Below are positions 1 through 64,000 of a DNA stretch of 64,000 bases, piece after piece. The translations under genes and the position numbers were made by a program. Location of the stretch: positions 89,282,501-89,346,500 of the forward strand of contig JALMGJ010000001.1 in assembly GCA_023362775.1 (NCBI GenBank), written 5' to 3'. Under the pieces are notes generated by a model that worked only from the letters and a program-made list of their open reading frames with translations, made no database searches and was not told the origin of the DNA. Source of the stretch: Charina bottae. Taxonomy: Eukaryota; Chordata; Lepidosauria; Squamata; Charinaidae. Within the stretch, counting starts at the first letter, position 1. Every line of letters starts with the position of its first letter.

Positions 1-259
1 TTATCTTAGCCACAATTGGGACAGTTGTCTTAGTCACAACTGAGAGTAGGGAAAATCAGTCCCTCATATCATCCTGGATTTCTCAGTAGCTGCCTTCAGT
101 GTGAGTAGCGAAGAAATCTGAACATGATTACAATGTCTCCAGATGCTCAGTGCTTTGACAATGTGTGCCATTCCTAAAGGAACTTTGATATCTAGAAATT
201 ATTCAGCTTTCCAATACTTTAATCAGGTCTAGAAAATAGGATGCAGGCCAACATTTTGT

Positions 260-535
260 AATGGTATGTGAGAATGACCTTGGGAGACAGAGCAAGGAGA
301 TGCAACCAAGGGAACAGTCAGATAAAAGGCAGCTTAGCCCACAGCAGGAATGTGGGCGGGGCAAGAGGCTCAGAAGAGACCCTCCCTAGTTTTTGGGTTG
401 TAAAGGGGACAGGGAGGGGGGAGAGAAGTATTTCAGACTTGTGAGATTCTGTTAATGTATCCTTACAATAAAGTAGAATTAGCTCATTTGGTTGTGTTTC
501 CTGTCTGGTCCACCTTGTAAGGTGGACACATTTTG
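260..535 (+). repeat. Possible LTR remnant
   Basis: tgtgagaatgaccttgggag begins a stretch with gataaaaggcag (TATA-like), gggttgtaaaggggac and acaataaagt (polyadenylation-like) ending near gtggacaca. The layout resembles an LTR, but no convincing target duplication or partner was found. Confidence 0.35.
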
Positions 536-1644
536 CCAGATCATCAATATTCAGTATCCAAGTCGGACCAAGTCCAACTTTATCACTGACAAAGCTAATA
601 AATGCTTTCAGAGAGCTCCTGTTGGCTCCCTTTCTTGGGGATTCAAATCATGGGATCCAGATTGCACCAGCCAAAAGGTATTGGCCAGACGGGAGTCCAC
701 TAATATAATAGCTTCAAATAAGAACCCTTATCTAATCTAAGGATTCAACTGGACAGCTGAAAATATTGAAAATTCTGATGGAAAGCTAATGAACAAATGA
801 TTTTTCCTAAACAGACAAATGAGAAAGGTGTCAGTTATGATTTGGGTTGCTTCCCTCCTCTGTCTGATCCTTTGTTTTTATTCAGGTCAGACACTTGCCC
901 ACACTGGCTTACTGATTGTTATTGCCACTGCAATCTGTTGTGGTTTTTAAGCATTTTTAAGAAGCCAAGTATATTGGCTTCTTATTATAACTGCCCAACA
1001 TTAACTAAGTAGTATAGTTTTTGATAATATAACGAGAAATGAAAATTAAGTTTGTATATTTTTAGAGCGATTAAATGAATGAACGTCAAATAAAAACAAC
1101 TGTAATTCTGATGTCTCCAAGGGCTTTTTTAAAAACAAAAACACCCCACTTAATTATTTGAGATTAATACTGTTAAAGTATGTAACATAATGTAACATAC
1201 AGGGCTTTAGTCTCTTAGCCAGACACACATGGATGATCTTAGAGAGGAAACAAGTCTTTTCTCATCTGTGTTGTGTTCTGTGATGCCCACCTGGTCCTCC
1301 AGAGATCTGTTACAGGTTAAGCAGAGTGATTGTGGTCAGGAGTGATATATACAGTATAATGGGTAAGATTAATAGAAGCAGGAAAGTTATAATGTTGCTG
1401 TCCCACAAATATATATTTCCTCATTCTAATGCATATGAAACTAATTCCCAACAAGGAGGGATCTATTTAGCATCCTCTTTCACCAGCTGTTACCACTAAA
1501 TGAAGAGCCATATATTGGCTGGCTTCGATGTCTATATATATGTGGTGCTTTTCTTCTTTCCCTTTTAACTGGAAGCTCTGAAATACTGCCGCTGTTCAGT
1601 TCTTTGTGATTTGGAGCTTTGTTTATGGCAAGGATGTAAAATGT

Positions 1645-1795
1645 ATTTATTTATTTATCATATTTATGTAGCCGGCCATCTCACAAAAGTGACTCTGGGC
1701 GGTGTACAACAGTCCAGTCAAAATAGTAAATATATAAAATAATTTCATAAATATATAAACATATATGAATATATATATAAATAAAATAAAATTTT
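1645..1795 (-). repeat. Repeat 3' tail (GGGCGG-type), reverse orientation
   Basis: atttatttatttatcatatt, then ccggccatctcacaaaagtg and gactctgggcggtgtacaac. The same tail type occurs at 19835-19905, 28225-28350 and 28885-28945. Confidence 0.55.
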
Positions 1796-2529
1796 CATTG
1801 TGTTTTCTATCATTCATTAAATTTATATTTAGTTTGTGCTTTTAAGGTGTCACGGTACTCTTGAGGAATTCAGTTTGTGTTTTCTGATGCAAAATGATTT
1901 GAGTGCCACTTGCCAGACTAAATTGGAATTTGGATTTTGCAATTTTAAATTCTACAGGGCAGTTTGTAGGTAAGAATATGTTGTCTGAGAAAATAAATCC
2001 CAGAATATTTACCTAAATTTGTTTTTATAGATAACATTTTATTTAGGATTTTCTTTTTTAAAAAATGTATGAAAAAATAATGTGAACCATTTATGAAATT
2101 ATTTTATATATTTACACCATATACATACATGCATGCCCATGTTATGGTGGGTATCACAGGGCTGTATCTACCATTTCTCTTAGCTAGGTGATGCATTCTC
2201 CTTTCAGTTGAAGGCTTTTGTTTTTTGTCCTAAAATGAAGATTAATAAAGACTGTGTTCACACTGATGTAGAAAGAATACAGTGGCTAGTTGAAATTAGC
2301 CTTTTGAACTGCTAATGTATATAGTGCAACCCCCTATTTGAAATCTCCATGTACAAGAAATAATATTTTTACTGGAATTATATTTTTACTACTGTTTGTA
2401 ATCTCAGACCAAAATGAGAGCATGGGAGGCACATCACCATGTAAGAGCAAAGTAATAATATAAATCTTTTTTTGGAATGTACAGTAGATAGGGGCTAAAA
2501 GTCATATGGCTTTATGTGTTTGTTTAGAC

Positions 2530-2752
2530 TAGAGCTTTCCAAACTATGTGTCGCGACACAAAAGTGTGTCGCCACACACAGTGTGGTGTGTCGCCACACC
2601 ACCTGGAAGCGGCGCCGCACGCCCCCCCGCGCCGTTGCTGCACACGCCGCCGCACGCCCCCCCCGCGCCGCACGCCCCCCCCGCGCCGTCGCCGTGCGCG
2701 CGCCGCCGCTGCCGCTGGTGTGTTGCCAGCGGCAGCACTTTGGAAAGCCCTG
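2530..2752. mobile_element. hAT hairpin element, copy 1
   Basis: 223 bp between perfect 8-bp duplications gtttagac (2522-2529 and 2753-2760). Ends are tagagctttccaaact and tttggaaagccctg, inverted relative to each other. Just inside the left end are gtgtcgcgacac and gtgtcgccacac palindromes; the core is a CpG-rich run of cgccgcacgccccccc-type units. No coding capacity. Confidence 0.9.
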
Positions 2753-3162
2753 GTTTAGACATTTAGATACATCATAACTGAGATTTATTCTTTCCTTGCA
2801 CCCCTGAGATTAAGATTATGTCCAGTGGATCAACTTGTGCACCATCTTCAAGTTCTACACTACGTGTTGCGAGATCATCTAAGACAGGGTAACTTTTTAT
2901 GCCGGGAGCCATTTTGACATGCTCGTGCACATTTTGAAATGCTCGAGAGCCAGGGGTCGGGTTTTGCGGGCGGGGGCCAACCGCGTGGAAGGGGGCGGGG
3001 TTTGTGGGCGGGGGCCAATCATGTGGAAGGGGGCAGGGTTTGCGGGCGGGAGCCAATCACGTGGCTTATTGGGGGTGGGAGGGCCCATGTAGCAGTTTCC
3101 CCCCCACCGGCTTCCCGCCCCTCCCTCCTTGCCTGCAGAAGGCGGCCGGCCTTCTCCCCCCG

Positions 3163-3258
3163 CTATTTCCGGAAGCGATCCAGCGCCGATCTGCGGGCTG
3201 CGGGGGCTCCAGCTTCGGAGGGCGCCGGCTGCGCCTCTTCCTTGGCAGCCAAGCTGTT
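3163..3258 (-). pseudogene. WDR46: Captured WDR46 terminal exon with stop, acceptor decayed
   Basis: Recognisable from NSLAAKEEAQ to RRSALDRFRK followed by tag (stop at 3163-3165). SALDRF plus two residues is the expected WDR46 C-terminus. Upstream on the minus strand (ccttggtttgg) the reading frame and an AG acceptor are no longer clear, so this border is probably mutated. Confidence 0.75.
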
Positions 3259-3320
3259 CCAAACCAAGGAGCCAGGGCGGAGCCAGGGCAGGGGAGGAAC
3301 GGGGAGCGCCGGGGACTCAC

Positions 3321-3431
3321 CCGCTGCTGCTCGGCTGCCACCTTCCTCCTCCGCTTCAGCTGCCCGCCCGCCGAGTCCCGGCCCTTCAGCCCCCGCTGGG
3401 GGGAGGCCTCCTTCGCCTCGGGGTCGTAGCC
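3321..3431 (-). pseudogene. WDR46: Captured WDR46 exon, second segment
   Basis: 111 nt, 37 open codons, preceded by a pyrimidine tract and ccccag and followed by a consensus donor gtgagt. Encodes GYDPEAKEASPQRGLKGRD and later QLKRRRKVAAEQQR. The intron to the first segment is 128 bp. Confidence 0.83.
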
Positions 3432-3559
3432 CTGGGGGGAGGGGGGCAGGGACTCAGCGCCCGCACGCCCGGAGCCCGGCAGAGCTGCGTCTCGCCCCGC
3501 CCCGCCCTCCCAGAGTGGCCGGCGGAGCGCCACCGGTGCCCACCTGCTCGGGCAGGTAC

Positions 3560-3658
3560 CAGCCTCTCTGCACGCTCCTTCCGCTGCTGCTGCTGCAGGG
3601 AGACGGCGTCCACCCGTCCCAGCTGCCCGGGGTCCAGGGAGATCAGCTCCGGCGGGAT
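3560..3658 (-). pseudogene. WDR46: Captured WDR46 exon, first segment
   Basis: 99 nt, 33 open codons, preceded on the minus strand by cgccacag and followed by gtacct, so both splice borders look intact. Encodes IPPELISLDPGQLGRVDAVS, a glutamine run and KERAERL. Phase 0 at both ends. Confidence 0.83.
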
Positions 3659-4940
3659 CTGTGGCGAAGAGCGGCCGTGGGGGGGGAAACGAGGCGGGTG
3701 GCAACGACAAGCGGCGCGCTTCAGGGGAGCCGCCACCGCCCGCCTGCTTGCCTGCCTCCCTCCGCGAGGCCCCCCGCTGCCTTCCCGGGATCCGAGCCGG
3801 AGAGAAAGGGCGGCGGCGGCGGGGCCGCGCTGCCGCCACTCGGCGCGAGCGGGGCTGCCGCTTCCGCCCGCCCGCGTCGGGCCAAGGAAATGATGGGGGG
3901 CGGGAAACGAGGCGGGCGGCGACGACAAGCGGCGCGCTTCAGGGGAGCCGCTGCCGCCGCCGGGTGGTTCCCCTCAGGGCGGGCGGAGGCAGGTGGGCAG
4001 CCGCTCCTTCTCTCCCGCCGGAGGAGGAGGAGGAGGAGGCGTCGGCGTCCTCTTCCTCGCCGCCCAGCTACGGATCGAGCGCGACCTCTCGCCGCCACCG
4101 CCGCTCCTTCTCCCTGGTGGGCTCCCCTCAGCGCCGCCTCGCACTCATACACACACATACACAGAGGCTGGCTGGCTCTGGGCTCTGACAGCAATGGCTT
4201 TCTTCCCCAGGGTTTGCGCTGCTTCCGGAGACCGGCTTTCCGGATGTCGGGCGGCAGATAGAGAGAGAGAGCCAGAGCCGAGGGGCCAAAGAGCCAGATC
4301 TGGCTCGAGAGCCGCCATTTCCGACCCTTGATCTAAGAAAACCTAATTCAATCCATTAACTGAAACAAGTCATCTGACATTTTTCCAGTTCCAGGTTTTA
4401 TAAAAACTGTCAGGCTCTGCTCGATCTTCTACCTCACCCCCAATTTGCTAGAGCTAATTCAGTTGGGTGGAGTTTTAAGCAGATGTTCTGTTGGGCTTAT
4501 GATGGAATGGCAAAAAGATATTGGTAAGTCTGCTATAAATCTTTTGGCAGAGACCAGAAAAGAAACCGAAGTTTGTTTGTTTACTTATTTTATTGGATTT
4601 AGATGACTCTGAACAGCTAAGTTGAAGGAACTCAGTGTGTAATTGTACAGAGGCTTGACAATGCATCTCAGTAGTTTTAGGCCCTGGACACTTAATGGTC
4701 TTCTGAGTGTGTGCCATACAGTTTAGTCATATATATTGATTTGGTGGTGTAAAATTTAGTCATATGTCCTGTAAACTAATGGTAAATTCGTTCTCTAATA
4801 GCTTTTCCACGTACATAAAGGAAATATGGACAGGTTCATAGAATCCCAGTAAAAAAAACTTTAGATAGGAATCCTTACATGAATCAAGGGAGGGACACTG
4901 CAAATAGTCATGCTCAGTAAGCATAGAATGCTGACTGTTG

Positions 4941-4976
4941 TGAGTGAGTGAGTGAGTGAGTGAGTGTGTGTGTAGA
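4941..4976. repeat. (TGAG)n/(TG)n microsatellite
   Basis: About six tgag units followed by gtgtgtgtg. Confidence 0.9.
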
Positions 4977-7182
4977 GAAAGGTGCTTAACGTGATGGACA
5001 ATAAGTAAGGAACAGGAGTGGTTGAGGATATCTTTAGGTAATGAGACAGGACTAGTATTACACAGTGTGAGCCAAATGTCTCTTTTCTTCTGAAGCAAAA
5101 ATGACCAGAAAAGGAGAATCTGTTTTCCTCTAGTTTCTCCTCATAGGGGGGAGGGAAGAGTAGAATATAAGAGGCACTCTCTTATACTAGGCAGTATGCT
5201 TCATTGCTAATGTTCCTGGTTTCTCTCTCCTGCTTGTCCAGATTTCCCAGCTTTTACAGCCAATATGAACTGAGTATTGCATTTGAATTTCTGTGAGTTG
5301 TTTCAAGGATAAGGATGGCCAGCGATTATATCAAAAAAGGGGAAAAATAAATGTGGGAGCAATGATGATCTATGATACTGGATTTATATAAATATAACTA
5401 ACATAACAATCTGGTTTGCACATTGTGATTGTAAGAAGGATGAACCTTAGCAAATCTCATGTCATGTGGTGCTTCCAGATTCTTCCTCCAAGTCACATGG
5501 GAGGAGTATATGAGGTCAGGACTTCCCATGAATTGGTTTTGTTATTTTAAACTATGATGTGGCATCTAATTCAGCCAAGAGTCGTTAAAGGTTAGTCCAA
5601 AGTAAACACTGAAGTGTTGATGTTATCATTATTACATCTGTGAAGCCACAATTTAAAATCACCAAAAGCTGCTATCTCATTCAGTCTATGAATGCAGTTT
5701 TCCCCTGTCTGCACCCACTAGATATGTTGGGCCTATGGCCAGCACTAGCTGGGAATTATTTTTTATTTAATACAGTATATTGACATGTCCCCTCTTGTGC
5801 TGAACCATCTTGAAGCTGTAAACAGAAGTAAAACATATAATAAACAGTACATTAAAGTAGTTTTAAAAACAACATTAAATAATAAAGATTTATTTATATT
5901 GTTGTTGCTATTGAAAATGGGGGCTGGAGAATCATTCTTTGAATATACATACCAGAAAGGCCTGGGTGAAAAATTGAGTCTTCAGCAGGTGATAGAGTAG
6001 CTGCCTCTCAAATTTGGGGGGTGAGGGAATGCTTTCCAGAACATGGTTGCCTCCATGAGCAGCAGGCAGATGGCATTCTGCAGTTCTTTGTAGACATAGT
6101 AGAATTCTTGGAGTTGAGTTTCAACATATCTGAAGGGCGTCAAATTGGAGAAGACAGTGCTACTGTTTAAGATATTATGATAAGAATGAGAGCATTGTGT
6201 CGATCTTGTTGCAGATTTTGGATTTCTTCTTTCGAAATTTATTGGCCATTGACCTTGTTGTGCTTGTAACTCTTTTGTCTTCCAAAGAAAGTTCTTGCAT
6301 TCAAAGCCAGCCAGGTTTCTTTTCGCAGTCCTCAAAAACTCAAAGAGAATACATTGCAAATATGTGTTGTCTTAAGACGAATGTTGATTAATGTATTTTA
6401 AACTTACTATTTCCTTTGCACCTAAAATGTGTATGTGTTAATCAGTTTCTTTTCTTCCCCCTCTCTTCTCTTCTCCTTTCCTGTCCTGTTGTGTTCCCTC
6501 ATGGAACTGAAGGAGCCAACCAAAGGTAAAAGATTTTTATAATACTTTGCAGCCCTGGGTGGTGAATCATGTTCAATTCTTTGCCAAAATACTTTCTACT
6601 TTCTTTCCAGATGTATTCAGTGCTATTGTAAGAGGAAGGGGGAAACATTTGAAACTGCTTTTCCTTCTCTCTCTCTCTCTCTAAAACAAGCCACATATTG
6701 CATTGGCAGCCAAAACATGAGTCAGAGGAACAAGTCAGAAAACAGTAGCACACAGGATTGAGGGTTGTGGGTAAAAGAGTGTTAGGTTTTTTTTGTATTT
6801 TGGTTTTAGAGTCATTTTTTTCATCGTTGCACAGTATCAGATTGCAGTTGTTGTTTCCCAGCAGTTTCTCTTTATTCTGCAGTTGAAGAATAAAATGCAA
6901 AAAGACTTTATATGCTTTCTCATCCCTTTTCTCCACAAGTTTCTTTTTCCTTTCTACATTAGTCCAGTGGACTCTTAGCATGAATAAGCATACCTTCAGA
7001 CATTGGTCTCATCCTGTACTCAGCCGGTTAGAGTGGGCTGAGGGACAGGTCCCAAGTGAATACTTTTCTAAAGCCTTAGTCAGGCTTGAGTTGGTCAACT
7101 CTTGGTCAGCATGAGTTTACACATTCCTACTCATTTTCAGTCACTCTCTTGGGGCATTTTTATTTATATATATATATACCGT

Positions 7183-7183
<1 letters not shown>

Positions 7184-7220
<37 letters not shown>
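7184..7220. repeat. (CA)n microsatellite
   Basis: acacatacacacacac... run preceded by a short (ta)n at about 7166-7178. Confidence 0.9.
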
Positions 7221-7221
<1 letters not shown>

Positions 7222-7755
7222 ATTGTATGAATTAGAAGTGTGCAAGTGGCAACTGTCATCATTGGTTTCTTCCAGCCCATGACAACTGGAAGCTATAAAA
7301 GCTTCTTTAACTAGAAGTCAGAAGAAATCTGCTCCAGACAGTGAGTGGGAGCAAATTAGGAGGCAGAATTAATGTTGCTCGGTCTTCAGTCTTCTCCAAC
7401 TTGGCATTTGATGGGTGGATTGGACTACACCTTCCATCTTACTTGGGCAGCACAGCAAGTGGTGGTACAAGCCAGAGATGATGAGAGCTGTAATCCAATG
7501 TGCCTGGTAGACCAAAGTTGAAGAAATCTGTATTGTTGAAAATTATCTGCTGAACAGGGAGGAACTGTATGCATCCTCAGAGCAAGCTTGGAATGGAATA
7601 TCATAGAAATCTTAGAAATCACATCAAATCATGTGGGCAGGCATGCATTTCAGAACCTATATATATGGCCAACTCAGCTAACTGGATTGTTCACTTTATC
7701 ATAGGCTTTTAAAAAATAAATGTTTTTAAGGCATTTCTTGTTTATCTCTCTGCAG

Positions 7756-63786
<56,031 letters not shown>

Positions 63787-64000
63787 GTAAGATGGTAAAA
63801 AAGACCATCAATAATATCAACTGTTATTACTCTGCCTGGCCTGCTGTATTCTCTTTTTAGTGGAATGGTTGATTGACTACATAAACACTATGAATCTGGC
63901 TTTTGTCAAATGATATTCAGGCTACTCAGTTCTTCCTGTGTGACATGAACAAGCATAGGCTACTTAGCTCTCACAGTTTTCCTTCCCATCTTTTGCTCTG

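Larger units (their letters stand above)
3163..3658 (-). pseudogene. WDR46: Captured WDR46 (BING4) C-terminal gene fragment, three exons with introns
   Basis: Reading the minus strand, exon-like segments at 3658-3560, 3431-3321 and about 3258-3163 are in one phase and end at a stop. WDR46 is a WD-repeat nucleolar protein of the small-subunit processome. Its C-terminal BING4CT region carries IP.ELI.L.P..L..VD..SL, then ERLGYDP.AK, a KR.RKV stretch and a final SALDRF. All of these occur here in order (IPPELISLDPGQLGRVDAVS; ERL joined to GYDPEAKEAS; QLKRRRKVAAEQQR; RRSALDRFRK then stop). Introns are retained, so this was copied at DNA level and is not a retrocopy. The WD repeats and promoter are absent, so it should not make a working protein. 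Identification rests on my memory of the family; an alignment would settle it. Confidence 0.85.
2885..4330. mobile_element. GC-rich hAT-like DNA transposon carrying a captured gene fragment
   Basis: A 1446-bp block bounded by a perfect 8-bp duplication atctaaga (2877-2884 and 4331-4338), the length used by hAT transposases. The left end starts cagggtaac; the right end read in reverse starts caagggtcgg followed by ggcggctctcgag, like common hAT termini. Terminal inverted repeats are short and imperfect. No transposase is present, so it is non-autonomous. The left part has three roughly 38-bp tandem units (about 2957-3070, tttgcgggcggg...ccaatcacgtgg). The same motif occurs inside the hAT repeat at 40182-40377. 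About 59 bp at 3681-3740 recurs at 3897-3955. The interior holds a minus-strand WDR46-like gene fragment (3163-3658). The GC content makes it look like a CpG island inside an AT-rich intron. Confidence 0.82.
1..7755 (+). other. KIF13B: KIF13B intron (5' part cut by window)
   Basis: No KIF13B exon was found here; by homology it should be the intron after about codon 54. It holds an LTR-like piece, a repeat tail (1645-1795), hAT copy 1, the 1.45-kb hAT-like element with WDR46 exons, and two microsatellites. A faint repeat at 6040-6200 (caacatatctgaagggcgtc) recurs at 32180-32300. The rest shows nothing I recognise. Confidence 0.8.

Noticed and set aside
260..535. Firm call of an LTR retroelement
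   Set aside because: TATA-like and polyadenylation-like motifs are present, but I could not find a matching target duplication or partner LTR, so it is kept only as a low-confidence repeat.
2939..4261. 440-codon plus-strand ORF in the GC-rich block
   Set aside because: Low-complexity proline, alanine, arginine and glycine product from a stop-poor GC-rich transposon. The meaningful coding signal is on the other strand (captured WDR46 exons).
2550..4330. CpG island serving as the KIF13B promoter and first exon
   Set aside because: The block is bounded by transposon duplications, no KIF13B start (kinesin VAVRIRP-type beginning) is encoded, and the first exon found here already begins at about codon 55.
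1..7755. Search for the first two KIF13B coding exons
   Set aside because: No frame encodes the expected N-terminal motor sequence; these exons must lie upstream of the window.

Overview
The window is a vertebrate nuclear intron-exon landscape, almost certainly from a squamate reptile (snake or lizard). Two things point there: a KIF13B-type kinesin gene with vertebrate gene structure, and the repeat fauna. The repeats are RTE-BovB LINEs, tRNA-derived SINEs of the Sauria/squamate type, CR1 and L2 remnants, L1, many short hAT elements and abundant microsatellites. I cannot resolve the species.

Gene content: a single host gene lies on the + strand. Twenty-one consecutive internal coding exons (7756 to 63786) join in frame into exactly 971 codons (2913 nt). 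They correspond to about residues 55-1025 of KIF13B (GAKIN, kinesin-3 family): most of the motor domain, neck and coiled coil, FHA domain, MAGUK-binding stalk and most of the DUF3694 region. All exons have GT/AG borders and open, phase-compatible frames. The first coding exons lie left of the window; the C-terminal tail and CAP-Gly domain lie to the right. Introns fill about 95% of the window.

Intron layout: 1-7755 holds a GC-rich hAT hairpin element (2530-2752), a 1.45-kb GC-rich hAT-like element (2885-4330) and old repeat pieces. The 12.5-kb intron 18312-30855 holds a full-length BovB interrupted by a second BovB, another BovB inside an L2-like fragment, and microsatellites. Introns 36065-40028, 41261-46024 and 46216-50508 hold further hAT copies, an internally deleted BovB, composite SINEs, a solo LTR and several nested insertions. 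Intron 51703-54036 holds a 5'-truncated L1 with a 20-bp target duplication.

Most notable: the element at 2885-4330 is flanked by a perfect 8-bp duplication and carries, on the minus strand, three exon-like segments with intervening introns. Their joined translation matches the C-terminus of WDR46 (BING4), down to the stop codon. This looks like a Pack-type (transduplicating) hAT that captured genomic DNA from another gene and carried it into a KIF13B intron. The second highlight is a family of short hAT elements with hairpin-rich CpG cores, seven copies with identifiable 8-bp duplications, including one nested in another whose empty site survives in a third copy. The third is a 1068-codon BovB reading frame that is an accidental in-frame mosaic of two nested elements.
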